Of a DNA stretch of 64,000 nucleotides, positions 9,126 to 18,300 are shown one piece after another. Position 1 is the first letter of the stretch, and every line of letters begins with the position of its first letter. Under the pieces are notes generated by a model. It searched no databases. It saw only the letters and a list, made by a program, of their open reading frames with translations, and was not told the DNA's origin. A program made the position numbers and the translations under genes. The DNA is from Planctopirus ephydatiae (GTDB taxonomy: Bacteria; Planctomycetota; Planctomycetia; Planctomycetales; Planctomycetaceae), in assembly GCF_007752345.1 (NCBI RefSeq), contig NZ_CP036299.1:4994001-5058000 (forward strand). Reading direction: 5' to 3'.

Positions 9126-11198
9126 TTACTGCAAGCCACTGATTGTCACTGTCGATTTCCCTAGCGCAGCAGTGGAACTTCCAGCGGTGGCGTTCTCTGC
9201 GGGTTTCGTCAACAGCTTGGGAATCTCACAATGCTCAAAAAAGTGGTAGTTGGGCTTTTCGTGCTTTTTGAGAGCCTGCTCGATCGTTTCGTCTTTGCTG
9301 AGAGACAAAAAGCCCGGAATGTTATTGCCTGAACCTTCCCAGACATCTTTCCCATTCCAGACAAACTTCAATCGACTCATGTACGACTGCACGTTGTACT
9401 CTTTGGCATTCCAGGGAGCTTCTCCAAACGAGCGATACGACATTTTTTCCGATTTGCCGGATTCTGTACTCGCCTTGAGAATTATGCTGCCTGAAGTTCC
9501 CACGATAAAGCCTCGCTGAGTGAGCTTTGCGGTGAGCTTGTCTTTGATCGCTGCCTGCTGGGCAGCATCCTGAATGCCGGAGACATCGATTGCTACCTGT
9601 GTTCCTTCCTTGAGAATGAACAGGTTCGGATCCTGCAAGGCCCTGGCCAGAAAATTCTTCGCCGCTGGATGTGGTAAGGCAATGGGAATCAGGCTGCTGG
9701 ATTGAGATGGCCCACCCACCACAAAGAGTCCCGTCCTATCATAAAACGTTGTCATTTCCGCGCCGGTGTAATCCCACAATCGCAACTGGTTTTTCACATC
9801 GACCAGCAGGTGACCACCCAGCAGCAGAAAGTCGTCATCGAGCCAAAGGGGAGCAGCATCACCAGAGATCGGCCCGGTAGCAATTTCACGAATCTCTTCA
9901 CCAGTCTGAAGATCCCACACAATGATCTTGTCGAAGCCAAAACAGGCCATGCGCGAATGTTCTGCCGAGATCGCCATGCGTGGCCACGGAAGATGTCTCC
10001 CCGTTGTGGGAACAGTGGCCACCACCTCGCCCGACTCCAGATCCATCACGGCACATTGCTTATCGGCGGCAATCGCCATGTACTTTCCATCACGGGTCAC
10101 ATCGGGCCGACTCGAACCTTGTGCCTGCAATCGCCAGAGAGCTTTCATCTGATCACCCTCGGTTTTCCAGCAGGTGATCTTTCCGCCTTCGTTCGCTGTC
10201 AAAACCCGGCCATCAGGCAGAATCTCGCCCCAGACGAGTTCCTCGTCCCGGCCCGATTGACCTTTAGCAGGTTCCCACGACCATTCACGCGCCAGATCTT
10301 TGCCTTTGACGATCCAGCCCTCCATCAGGCCTTTATTGCCTTTCCCGTGATGCTCCACCTGACGCACAAGAATCAATCCGTCGCTACCATAACCGACGCC
10401 GGTGTACAAATTTGGAACCTGGCCTTGAGCAGTGATTTTTCCTGTTTCCAGATTCAGCACCACCACCCGGGTAATGGGAGATTGGCCGGGCGGAGAAATG
10501 TGGTACAGCACAACGGCCTCGGGCTTGCCGGGATGCACCAGCATGCTATTGGCCTTCTCGAAGAAGTTGGCTTTCTTCGGGAGTGCTATTCCTCGCGAAG
10601 GGAGCTTACGATCCACAACGGCATCGTTCCGGGGAAGAGCCAGCTTGTCTGATTGGGGCGTGAGCAGAAGTTCGGTCACGCCATCCACACTGGAGGTCAA
10701 TTGCGCATCGCGACCCGTGTATGTTCCAGTTCCTGCAGCAGGTGCAGGCTCTGTTCCACCGGTGGCAGTACGATCTGGCATACTGGGACCACCGATACTC
10801 CCACCGGTTGCGCTTTTGCCAGCTTTCGGGGCAAATGGGCTGGTTTCCTTGACCTGGAAGGGATTTTCACTCGCCTTTTTGGCCAGATCCTGTGCGAGCT
10901 TCCTATCCCCGGGACTCAGCTTCGACAGATCGATCTCGATCTCTTCTCCCGAGGTCTGCAGCAGAGTGACTTTCGTGCCTTCGAGCGAAACAAACCTGGC
11001 TTCAATCTTGAACTTGCCTGTCGCATCGGTCCAGGTGCGGGATTCCTGTGCCGGCAACGAACTGCTCGATAAAACCAGCAAGAGCCCGGCTGTCCAACCC
11101 AGCCAGGCCGCATAACCTGTTATTCGTTTGTGCGATGCAGCGACAGATTGTTGCCTGGTACACCCAAAGATTTCGCGCTGATGCAGCCTGCTGATCAT
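9126..11198 (-). CDS. Secreted SHD1-domain protein with beta-propeller-like region
   Basis: An N-terminal hydrophobic segment (AAWLGWTAGLLLVLSSSS) ending in LPAQES is a signal peptide. It is followed by an SHD1 domain (about residues 52-105; TWTDATGKFKIEARF, then EIEIDLSKLSPGDRKLAQ), a module common in exported planctomycete proteins. Residues ~200-500 contain repeats of the type VVVLNLETGKI, CAVMDLESGEV and IIVWDLQTGEE, indicating a WD40/PQQ-like propeller. The start is placed at ATG 11198 because GAGG lies 6 nt upstream; a GTG at 11210 is possible. The gene is convergent with the TPR membrane gene, with 57 bases between the stops. No specific function can be assigned. Confidence 0.85.
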   Translation of the reverse strand: MISRLHQREIFGCTRQQSVAASHKRITGYAAWLGWTAGLLLVLSSSSLPAQESRTWTDATGKFKIEARFVSLEGTKVTLLQTSGEEIEIDLSKLSPGDRKLAQDLAKKASENPFQVKETSPFAPKAGKSATGGSIGGPSMPDRTATGGTEPAPAAGTGTYTGRDAQLTSSVDGVTELLLTPQSDKLALPRNDAVVDRKLPSRGIALPKKANFFEKANSMLVHPGKPEAVVLYHISPPGQSPITRVVVLNLETGKITAQGQVPNLYTGVGYGSDGLILVRQVEHHGKGNKGLMEGWIVKGKDLAREWSWEPAKGQSGRDEELVWGEILPDGRVLTANEGGKITCWKTEGDQMKALWRLQAQGSSRPDVTRDGKYMAIAADKQCAVMDLESGEVVATVPTTGRHLPWPRMAISAEHSRMACFGFDKIIVWDLQTGEEIREIATGPISGDAAPLWLDDDFLLLGGHLLVDVKNQLRLWDYTGAEMTTFYDRTGLFVVGGPSQSSSLIPIALPHPAAKNFLARALQDPNLFILKEGTQVAIDVSGIQDAAQQAAIKDKLTAKLTQRGFIVGTSGSIILKASTESGKSEKMSYRSFGEAPWNAKEYNVQSYMSRLKFVWNGKDVWEGSGNNIPGFLSLSKDETIEQALKKHEKPNYHFFEHCEIPKLLTKPAENATAGSSTAALGKSTVTISGLQ

Positions 11199-11497
11199 AA
11201 GGAACCTCACAAGAGAAATCGTGAGAAAGGAATTCGAAAGAAATGTCTTGAGAAAGTGAATTTAACACATTCACTTGCTCCGATGTGTACAGTATCTTCG
11301 CAAATGTGTCACGAAATTCAACGTCGTGTGTCGATTGCCCGACGAAAAAACTTCCGGACACTTTTCCAGGTGGCTGTGAAGATCCCATCATAGGGTTTTG
11401 CCGTCGATCAGGCTGGATTCTCTGCGGTTGATCTCGCAGAGTATAGCGATCTGATGTGGCTCAGTTGACTGCATGGCCAATGAAATCGAGGGTTCAG
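11199..11497. other. Intergenic region with a small hairpin
   Basis: This is the divergent upstream region of the SHD1 gene and a small membrane protein gene. CTCTGCG (11420-11426) and CGCAGAG (11435-11441) form a 7-bp stem with an 8-nt loop about 55 bases before the chosen start at 11498. Whether it is functional is unknown. Confidence 0.35.
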
Positions 11498-11872
11498 ATG
11501 GGTTCCTCCACTTCCGAAACGTTTCTGGTGGTCTGGCAGATCGCTTCTGGTCTGCTGAACCTCGCATTACTTGCCATCTGGATTTACGGCTTTATGGTTT
11601 CATTGCGGGTCATGAAGTGGTACTCCGCTGCCGGCGGATTCCTCGCCTTTGGAACGGGATTGTCCGGACTGACGATCTTCGTTTCAGCGCTTGTCCAGAT
11701 CGCCTTCTTACTGGCTTCAGATAACAGATTGTTTTCCGGCGGTGACATCAACTACTTCATCATCATGACTCAAGGATTGGGTTCGCTCGTGGGCGGCGTG
11801 GGCGTGGTCTCTCTCATGACCGGACTGACCATGCTTGCCAATCGCTGCCGGGATCTTCAAAGAGCCGATTAG
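11498..11872 (+). CDS. Small three-helix membrane protein, unknown function
   Basis: The 124-aa product has three hydrophobic helices (about residues 7-32, 42-66 and 84-110) with short loops and a charged C-terminus (NRCRDLQRAD). I recognise no family. The ATG at 11498 is preferred because GAGGG (11488-11492) lies 5 nt upstream; a GTG at 11456 and an ATG at 11480 are in frame but lack a good site. It is convergent with the DUF1802 gene, whose stop lies 7 bases away. Confidence 0.6.
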   Translation: MGSSTSETFLVVWQIASGLLNLALLAIWIYGFMVSLRVMKWYSAAGGFLAFGTGLSGLTIFVSALVQIAFLLASDNRLFSGGDINYFIIMTQGLGSLVGGVGVVSLMTGLTMLANRCRDLQRAD

Positions 11873-11879
11873 CCATCTC

Positions 11880-12392
11880 TTACCGGCCCCGCATGATGTC
11901 CGGCAAACGCACCCAGCTCTTGCAGCCTTCAAGTTCCGGCCAGATGGGCAAACGGATGGGTGGTTGCACGCTGGTGATCGTCACTCGCAGATACGTTAAT
12001 CCTGGTGACCGATACTCAAAGCGATTTCGCAGAGTCACTTCGCCCCAGATGTGCTCACCTTGAAGCGCTGCCACTTCTTCCCAGGTTGTTAAACGCCGAC
12101 ACTCTTGCACCTGAGCTTTGGCAGGCAACACGATCTCACCGGGAAACGGCTTCCAGATGCTGGCTGCTTCCAGAAACGGCCAGCCCTCTTCGGTCAGTTG
12201 ACCTGCCTCCTGATGAAACTGCGTCGGCAGCAGCCAGAATTCCCGGTGTTCAGGTTGAAACCCGGCTGGCCCTTCGTGAATCCCTCCTTTGCGGAGAATG
12301 ATCGATTGCCTGCCAGCTACTAAAGCGGCGCAAATCGCTGCCCATTCCTTGAAGGCGAAGGGTTCGACTTCATCAACAGGGTTCAAAGTCAC
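11880..12392 (-). CDS. DUF1802 family protein
   Basis: The 170-aa product carries the hallmarks of DUF1802: an N-terminal FKEWAAICAALVAGRQ, then IILRKGGIHEG, and FWLLPTQFHQ. The family has no established biochemical role; it occurs in Planctomycetes, cyanobacteria and some other bacteria. The size is normal and there is no signal peptide or membrane helix, so it is probably cytoplasmic. The start is GTG at 12392, preceded by a weak GGTGAT. The family call is firm; the function is unknown. Confidence 0.82.
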   Translation of the reverse strand: MTLNPVDEVEPFAFKEWAAICAALVAGRQSIILRKGGIHEGPAGFQPEHREFWLLPTQFHQEAGQLTEEGWPFLEAASIWKPFPGEIVLPAKAQVQECRRLTTWEEVAALQGEHIWGEVTLRNRFEYRSPGLTYLRVTITSVQPPIRLPIWPELEGCKSWVRLPDIMRGR

Positions 12393-12522
12393 ATATCACC
12401 AGTGCATCGTGTCGGGGAATCGACCGGATCATCAATCGATAGATGATCTCCAGCGAAAACTGCTTGTTTTGAATCACAACCTGTCGCCACTTTAATCATA
12501 ACGTGTCACCACAATGAATAGT

Positions 12523-12557
12523 GATCATCTAACGGCGATCATCTAACGGCGATCATC
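12523..12557 (-). repeat. 14-bp tandem repeat over the rmlA stop codon
   Basis: The unit GATCATCTAACGGC occurs at 12523-12536 and 12537-12550, and a third, partial unit ends at 12557. The copy nearest the gene supplies the last codons and the TAG stop of rmlA; the other gives a second, unused CGTTAG. It looks like a recent slippage duplication without effect on the protein. Confidence 0.8.
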
Positions 12558-13460
12558 ACTGATCTGCTGCAGATATCGACCATAGGGATGGTTCTTCCCG
12601 AATTCCGCAGCGAGTTTCAGCAGTTGAGCCGTATCAATCCAGCCCATGCGCCAGACGATCTCTTCCAGGCAGGCAATCTTCAAACCTTGCCGGGCTTCGA
12701 TGACACTGACAAATGTTGAAGCTTCAATCAACGATTCATGTGTCCCCGTATCGAGCCACGCAACCCCTCGCCCCAGTTTCTCGACGCGCAATACTCCATC
12801 GTGCAGATAGCTGCGATTGAGGTCAGTGATTTCTAATTCGTTGCGAGGGGAAGGCTTGAGCGAACGTGCTCGTTGCGAGGCTGTCGCATCGTAGAAATAG
12901 ACCCCAGTGACAGCCCAGTTGGAAGGTGGCACGGGTGGCTTCTCGATTAGCTCAATCGCCTTGCCTTCAGCGTCCATCGTGACCACGCCATAACGCTCGG
13001 GATCACTGACATGGTAGGCGAAGACGGTCGCACCTGTCGTCAGGGCACTGGCGGTCTGCAACGAATGACTCAGCTTATCGCCATAAAAAATGTTATCCCC
13101 CAGCACGAGGCAGGAAGGACGCCCGGCAATAAACTCTTCACCGATCACCAGAGCTTCGGCAATGCCCCGCGGGGCCGATTGCGTGGCATAAACAATCTTC
13201 AGCCCCCACTGCGAACCATCGCCCAGCAAGCGTTCGAACAAAGCACGATCATGAGGCGTGGTAATAATCAGAACTTCCCGAATCCCCGACAGGAGCAGCA
13301 CGCTTAACGAGTAATAAACCATCGGCTTATCGTAGACTGGAAGCAGTTGTTTGCTGATGGCTTTTGTTGCAGGAGCCAGCCGGGTACCGGCCCCACCAGC
13401 CAACAGAAGGCCTGCGCGAGGCTGTGAAGTTGCACTGCTCACAAACTGTGTCTCTGGCAT
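12543..13460 (-). CDS. rfbA: Glucose-1-phosphate thymidylyltransferase
   Basis: RmlA/RfbA makes dTDP-glucose from glucose-1-phosphate and dTTP, the first step towards dTDP-L-rhamnose for surface polysaccharides. The nucleotide-binding loop LLAGGAGTRLAPAT is at about residues 19-32, followed by SKQLLPVYDKPM (36-47), and VLGDNIFYG near 118. The length of 305 aa is normal (about 290) with a short N-terminal extension. The next pathway genes are not adjacent; the only other rml-type gene in the window is the RmlD-like one at 54457. The start is ATG 13460 with a poor ribosome site. Confidence 0.93.
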   Translation of the reverse strand: MPETQFVSSATSQPRAGLLLAGGAGTRLAPATKAISKQLLPVYDKPMVYYSLSVLLLSGIREVLIITTPHDRALFERLLGDGSQWGLKIVYATQSAPRGIAEALVIGEEFIAGRPSCLVLGDNIFYGDKLSHSLQTASALTTGATVFAYHVSDPERYGVVTMDAEGKAIELIEKPPVPPSNWAVTGVYFYDATASQRARSLKPSPRNELEITDLNRSYLHDGVLRVEKLGRGVAWLDTGTHESLIEASTFVSVIEARQGLKIACLEEIVWRMGWIDTAQLLKLAAEFGKNHPYGRYLQQISDDRR

Positions 13461-13707
13461 GATGGAACCACTTGATTCAGGAAAGCCCGATCAACAGGGC
13501 TGCGAAAATGAAAAAACGTCAATCTGGAACTGTCAAAATTGAATAAAATTGTTCTTTGAGATCGTCAACTTCACAGATTCCACATGATGGTCAGTTGGTA
13601 GACGACCGCAGGAGTCTTATAGTCATTTGCTGTGAATTTGGGAATTCCTGTCCATTGCCGGCACGAGCTTGTTCGGGGAATGGAACCATCGTCAGAGGGA
13701 TATTCGA

Positions 13708-15444
13708 GTGTTTGCTGGCCCCCTGGTATCTCGCGAAGCATTGACGGCACCACGCCAACTCAAACATTTTCTGATTCGCTCAGGCTATGTGGGTGGTCTG
13801 TTTGTGCTGCTCTATACCGCAGTCCAGGCCACATTTGGTCTGCAGCAGGTGAGTCGTCTGGGAGAACTGGCCCGCTTTGGTGCGTTAATGTTCCAGATGA
13901 TCTCGCTGGTGCAGATGACGCTGATTATCTTCTTTGCCGTCCTCTTTGCCGCAGGTCGAGTCGCCCAGGAGAAAGACCGCCGGACACTTCTGCTGCTCCT
14001 CATGACAGATCTGAAAAGTATCGAGCTGGTGGGTGGTAAACTGGGTGCCAGCCTGCTGCTGGTGAGTGTACTCCTCCTGACTTCTCTGCCAGTGCTGGCC
14101 AGCCTGTTATTACTGGGAGGAGTCTCTCCTTGGCAGATCTTTGGATCGCTGCTGTTGACTGCTGCGGTGGGTCTGGCTGCGGGAGCGTGGGGAAATCTGG
14201 TCGCCTTCTGGCGGGAAAAAACGTTTCAGACACTCGCCATCAGTGTCCTGGGAATTGTGCTTTTCTTCGGTGCTGTCGAATTGCTGGGAGTTCTGCTTTC
14301 CATCATCGGCCAGAATGGTCTGGCCCGGACAGTGATCCTGTTGAATCCGTATCGCGGGCTGTCGGCACTCTTTCAGCCTTTGACCATGCAGGCCAACGGA
14401 CAGAATGCGATTGCTGCAGTACTGACTTCAGCCGCATTGATGACCACGCTGGGTGCCCTGCTGCTCGCGACGACGACCGCTCGATTGCGTATCTGGAATC
14501 CTTCCCGAACGATGGGTGAAGCCGCCAGATCTGAGGATGATCGACTGGCAGCACCCGCTCGAAAACATCGGGAAATCTGGGAGAATCCTGTTGTCTGGCG
14601 AGAAATCTGCACGCGGGCTTATGGCCGGAAAATCGTACTCATCAAACTCGCCTATATCCTCCTGGCGGGATTGATGATCGCTTCGGCGGTCTTCTCGATC
14701 GACCCCTCTCGCAAGCTGCTGGGAATGCTCCCCCCGGTCGGGTTTGCCTTTGTCGGAATGAGCCTCGTTTCCATGTTGTTAATCAACGCCCAGGCCGTCA
14801 CCGCCTTCACCAGTGAACGGGATGGCGGCACGCTCGAATTGCTGCTCGTCACCAACGTAACGGCCAAGGAGTTCATCTATGGCAAGCTCTTGGGTGTGCT
14901 CTATAACACGATGGAACTCTTGATCATTCCCGTCGGTTTCCTCATCTGGCTGATGTTGCAACAGCAGATTACCTTCGAGAATTTCGTCTATCTGGTGATT
15001 GGACTGTTTGTGCTCTGTACCTTTGCAGCGATGCTGGGATTGCACTCCGGTTTGAGTTATTTCAGCTCACGCACTGCCATTTCCAACAGTCTGGGAACCA
15101 TCTTCTTTCTGTTCATCGGGATCTTTATCTGCCTGATGTTGATTGTGCAGGCTCAATCTTCGTTCTCGTTGCAGTTGCCGACCTTCCTGGTCTTCATTCT
15201 GGGTGGGAGCCTGGGCTTGTGGGTCTCGCTGACTCATCACAATCCTTCACCGGCACTCACGCTGGCTGCCGGGATTCTCCCCTTTCTGACCTTCTACGCC
15301 ATTACCAGTTTTCTGCTCGGGCAGACCTTGGGCGTTTGTATCTCGTTGACCGCCGCCTATGGCTTTACCACTCTGGCCATGCTCATACCGGCAATTAACA
15401 GTTTCGATATGGCGTTGGGCCGCTCGACAACGGAAAGAGCCTGA
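13708..15444 (+). CDS. ABC-2 type transporter permease, two repeated halves
   Basis: The 578-aa product has about twelve hydrophobic helices in two similar halves, each beginning with an amphipathic segment (PLVSREALTAPRQLKHFL; ENPVVWREICTRAYGRK) and a soluble loop (GRVAQEKDRRTLLLLLMTDL; FTSERDGGTLELLLVTNV). This is the pattern of ABC-2/GldF-type permeases, with ExxxGTLxLLL in both halves. I place the start at GTG 13708, because AGAGGG (13694-13699) lies just upstream and the protein then begins FAGPL; a TTG at 13669 is also in frame. No ABC ATPase gene lies next to it in this window, so its partner must be elsewhere. The substrate is unknown. Confidence 0.82.
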   Translation: MFAGPLVSREALTAPRQLKHFLIRSGYVGGLFVLLYTAVQATFGLQQVSRLGELARFGALMFQMISLVQMTLIIFFAVLFAAGRVAQEKDRRTLLLLLMTDLKSIELVGGKLGASLLLVSVLLLTSLPVLASLLLLGGVSPWQIFGSLLLTAAVGLAAGAWGNLVAFWREKTFQTLAISVLGIVLFFGAVELLGVLLSIIGQNGLARTVILLNPYRGLSALFQPLTMQANGQNAIAAVLTSAALMTTLGALLLATTTARLRIWNPSRTMGEAARSEDDRLAAPARKHREIWENPVVWREICTRAYGRKIVLIKLAYILLAGLMIASAVFSIDPSRKLLGMLPPVGFAFVGMSLVSMLLINAQAVTAFTSERDGGTLELLLVTNVTAKEFIYGKLLGVLYNTMELLIIPVGFLIWLMLQQQITFENFVYLVIGLFVLCTFAAMLGLHSGLSYFSSRTAISNSLGTIFFLFIGIFICLMLIVQAQSSFSLQLPTFLVFILGGSLGLWVSLTHHNPSPALTLAAGILPFLTFYAITSFLLGQTLGVCISLTAAYGFTTLAMLIPAINSFDMALGRSTTERA

Positions 15445-15504
15445 CAGGCCATCCCTTCCCATGCTGCCACTATGAAATAAATTCCGGGGAAAGGAACATA
15501 GGGC

Positions 15505-16404
15505 CTATAGGCTCTGTCTCGGCAATTGGGCGAGCAGCGACTGATAGACAGGGAGCCTGGCCGCCAGTTTGCTCAGCGACTGTTGAGTCCCTTCTTTGCG
15601 GCCAGTCGTCATTGTCAGGGCAGCTATCAATTGATCACACATGGCTTCGACGGAGGTCGGCAGCGACTCGAAACCCGGGACAGGAACATCGATCGTTTCA
15701 CCATCAGTCGCTGTGCGATAGAGTCGTCCCTGCCGATAGCCCGCCAGAGTGCCATCGACCATCCAGCCTGTGGCCAAGGGGAGATGTCCACGTTTTCTTA
15801 ACTCGATTTCTGCTCGGAAGTCGCCTTCAAACAGGAGCGAAACGGACCAGTCTCTGGGAAGACCGCGGAACTGACACGACAAGAACCTTCCTGTACACAG
15901 TTCCAAGGCTGGTTCAAGGACCAGTGAGATCTCTTCCATGAAACGGGTTGTACGATCGGTGGCTGCTTCGGGCGAAACAGCTTCTTCGGCAAAAGGTGGT
16001 GTCCATGCCAGAGAGCGCACCGCCTTGAGTTCTCCCAGATCCCCTCGCTGTGCCAGCAGCCGTGCCTGCAGAAAATCGGCATCGAACTGCCGGGGAGAAA
16101 TCAGCTCCAGATAGGGTGGCTGTTGTGCATTTTTGGCGGCAGAAGAAATCGACTCGACTTCGTCTGCCTGCCAGAGATGACTCGTCACCAGCCAGATGGT
16201 ATGACCATCGAGAAGAGCTTGAATCAAGCCCTCCTGATAGCTTGCCAGAGGGCCGCAGCAAATGGTGAAGGTTGGTCGATGGGCCAGCACCTGCGAAGTC
16301 GCCTTAAGTTTTTCTACTACCAATCGCTGCAGGTCTTGGAAGAACCCCACCCATGCTCCCGACCCCAGAATCTCGATGGGTGCGGGAGTGGTCTCCTTCA
16401 TCAT
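15505..16404 (-). CDS. Degraded Gfo/Idh/MocA-like protein
   Basis: I do not recognise this 299-aa protein with certainty. The segment GLIQALLDGHTIWLV...ADEVESISSAAK resembles the second half of the Rossmann domain of Gfo/Idh/MocA oxidoreductases, and FDADFLQARLLAQRGDLGELKAVRS strongly resembles the start of their C-terminal domain. The GxGxxG dinucleotide loop is not seen, and the position of the EKP lysine reads VTSH. If the relationship is real, the protein is probably not an active dehydrogenase. It is convergent with the permease gene. No signal peptide is visible. Confidence 0.6.
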   Translation of the reverse strand: MMKETTPAPIEILGSGAWVGFFQDLQRLVVEKLKATSQVLAHRPTFTICCGPLASYQEGLIQALLDGHTIWLVTSHLWQADEVESISSAAKNAQQPPYLELISPRQFDADFLQARLLAQRGDLGELKAVRSLAWTPPFAEEAVSPEAATDRTTRFMEEISLVLEPALELCTGRFLSCQFRGLPRDWSVSLLFEGDFRAEIELRKRGHLPLATGWMVDGTLAGYRQGRLYRTATDGETIDVPVPGFESLPTSVEAMCDQLIAALTMTTGRKEGTQQSLSKLAARLPVYQSLLAQLPRQSL

Positions 16405-16538
16405 GTGTTGATTCCGTTAGCAATTCGCAGTGCAGACCAGTCTTTAAGCCTGATCGACCTGGCTTCGCCAGCCATGGTTGTGACAACGGAAAGACCATGG
16501 AAACTGTTTGCCGGTCCATGACCTGACGTGCCCACAAC

Positions 16539-17258
16539 TTACTGGGCGCGAATGTATCCGCTCAAGCGAAGAGAGAGCTTTCCTGAGCACTTCTGGCTGG
16601 ATGGAGCATTGATCTTGACCATCAGAATACCATCCTGATTGGGCGAAAAGTCCTTGTTATCGCCGATCATGAAAGGCTTGCCAGGTTTTTTGTCAGCCAC
16701 CACAACCCCAATCAATGCACCGGCTGGCGCTCCCGGATACAGTTCCTGACCATTATCGGATGTGGGTAAGCCATTGGCAGAAACATCAGCCGAAATGCTG
16801 AACTTGTAATCGCCTATGGCTTGAATCCGCAGGGGACGATCCTTGAAAACAGCACCTAAAGGCTGGCTCCAGCCTCGACTCACATCAAATTCGATTTCCG
16901 TTTCATTGGAGGAAAGAATCTGCTCGTTGAGTTCTTTGACCTTGGATTGAAGGCCCGCTTGATCCGGGTCGAGCTTCAGAAGCACTTCGTAAAGATTCTT
17001 GGCTTTTTCCAGAAAACCAGCCTCTTCATATTCCTTCGCCACCGCCGCAGCATCTTTGGTGATCGAATCTTTCAGCCGATCGGCTTTCAAATCGATCTGC
17101 TTGAGAGCGGCCGGAGAAATGGGCTTGGTTTTCGTTTTGGACTTACTCGTCGAAGTCCCACTGGTTTTGCTCTGCTGAGCCGACAAGGGAACCCCCAGAC
17201 TGCAGATCAATCCCAGACCAATTATCAGAGAGCAGCAAAATCGAAGTTGAGTCGTCAT
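16539..17258 (-). CDS. Secreted protein with TPR-like and LecA-like regions
   Basis: The 239-aa product begins with a signal peptide (MTTQLRFCCSLIIGLGLICS...LSAQQ) and a Ser/Thr/Lys-rich linker. A helical TPR-like region follows (EEAGFLEKAKNLYEVLLKLDPDQ, about residues 75-98). The C-terminal ~110 residues are beta-rich. The pattern GALIGVVV...FMIGDNKDF...DGILMVKIN...GKLSLRLSGYI recalls the PA-IL/LecA-type galactose-binding lectin fold, but this is tentative. The start at 17258 is chosen because AAGG lies about 8 nt upstream and the signal peptide begins there; the open frame extends 16 codons further upstream. Confidence 0.65.
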   Translation of the reverse strand: MTTQLRFCCSLIIGLGLICSLGVPLSAQQSKTSGTSTSKSKTKTKPISPAALKQIDLKADRLKDSITKDAAAVAKEYEEAGFLEKAKNLYEVLLKLDPDQAGLQSKVKELNEQILSSNETEIEFDVSRGWSQPLGAVFKDRPLRIQAIGDYKFSISADVSANGLPTSDNGQELYPGAPAGALIGVVVADKKPGKPFMIGDNKDFSPNQDGILMVKINAPSSQKCSGKLSLRLSGYIRAQ

Positions 17259-17518
17259 AAGATTGACCTTCAGATAAACAACAGGGCCCGTTGTTCCGGT
17301 TGGCAAGCCAGCCAGAGAATCTCAACCACACAATGAAACACTCTGGAAGCTTGAAAGTTCACCCCGTCCGCTGAACTTTCATTCGTCGAAATTGATCGAG
17401 TCGTACCCAGACTTACTAAAAATGCGTGAATACAAACGCCGGTGCGAATGTTTCCATCCACACCGGCTCGGCATATCTTCCGGCTGATATTTTCTCTCAG
17501 CTCATTCAAGAGCATGCA

Positions 17519-17962
17519 TTAACTGGGCTCAGGCTCATTGATCCCCAGCAGTTCAATCTCAAATATCAATGTTTCACCTGCCAGCGGATGGTTGGCATCG
17601 AGAACGGCTTCGGTCTCGTTCAGTTCCACCACCCAGACAGGAAACTCTTCATCGTCATTGTCGACGGCAGTGGCGGTCAGTTGATCACCCACTTCCGCAT
17701 CTTCTGGCAGCTCAGATCGCTCGACGGTCTGTTCCAGTTCATCGTCGTAATCGCCATAAGCCTGATCGGGCTCAATGACAATGCGTTTCTTTTCTCCGAC
17801 CGTCATGCCGATCACAGCGTTGGTCAATCCCTCGATGACCTCTTCACCGCCAGCGACAAACCTTAAGGGTTCATCAGGGGTGCTCTCATCGAACACGCTT
17901 CCATCGTCCAGAGTTCCCCGATAACTGATGGTGACCATGTCACCTGCAACAACACTTGCCAT
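17519..17962 (-). CDS. FKBP-type peptidyl-prolyl isomerase, SlyD-like
   Basis: The 147-aa protein has the FKBP core split by an insert-in-flap domain, as in SlyD: YRGTLDDGSVFDES and GEEVIEGLTNAVIGM at the N-terminus, IEPDQAYGDYDDEL, an acidic insert, and HPLAGETLIFEIELLGI at the C-terminus. SlyD proteins isomerise prolyl bonds and act as folding chaperones; the histidine-rich metal tail of E. coli SlyD is absent. The start is ATG 17962 (MASVVAGDMV); 13 further in-frame codons upstream look non-coding. It is cytoplasmic and appears monocistronic. Confidence 0.88.
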   Translation of the reverse strand: MASVVAGDMVTISYRGTLDDGSVFDESTPDEPLRFVAGGEEVIEGLTNAVIGMTVGEKKRIVIEPDQAYGDYDDELEQTVERSELPEDAEVGDQLTATAVDNDDEEFPVWVVELNETEAVLDANHPLAGETLIFEIELLGINEPEPS

Positions 17963-18300
17963 TGAGATTCTCGATTCACGAACAGACCGACTGCCATTCA
18001 CGATGACGGCAAACAGATGCCACTCGCATCGCTGGCAGGAAAACTTGCCCGAAGTTTACTCATCGCCACCATGCGGCGGAAGACCCCGGATGTTCAATTG
18101 TCGATCAAGCGAAAATTCTCTCAGGAATCTGGAGTCAACCTCCCAATGTTTTCACCCCCAGAAGAGATCTCGGCCCTGACAACCCCACGGCTACTCCCTC
18201 TCAAATAAAAAGTGATCACGCGTTCACACATGAATAGCCAGTTATCCTGATGGAAGCAGTGGAAAATCCCGACATCCCTACAGAACTCCATTCCCGAACA
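17963..18300. other. Intergenic region, nothing recognised
   Basis: These 338 bases lie between two minus-strand genes, the EEP family gene (stop at 18301) and the SlyD-like gene (start 17962). They should hold the promoter of the latter. Short open frames on the plus strand have no protein-like character, and I see no strong hairpin. Confidence 0.45.

Noticed and set aside
15503-15512. GCCTATAGGC palindrome between convergent genes
   Set aside because: Only 10 bp without loop or T-tract and overlapping a stop codon; too short to call a terminator.
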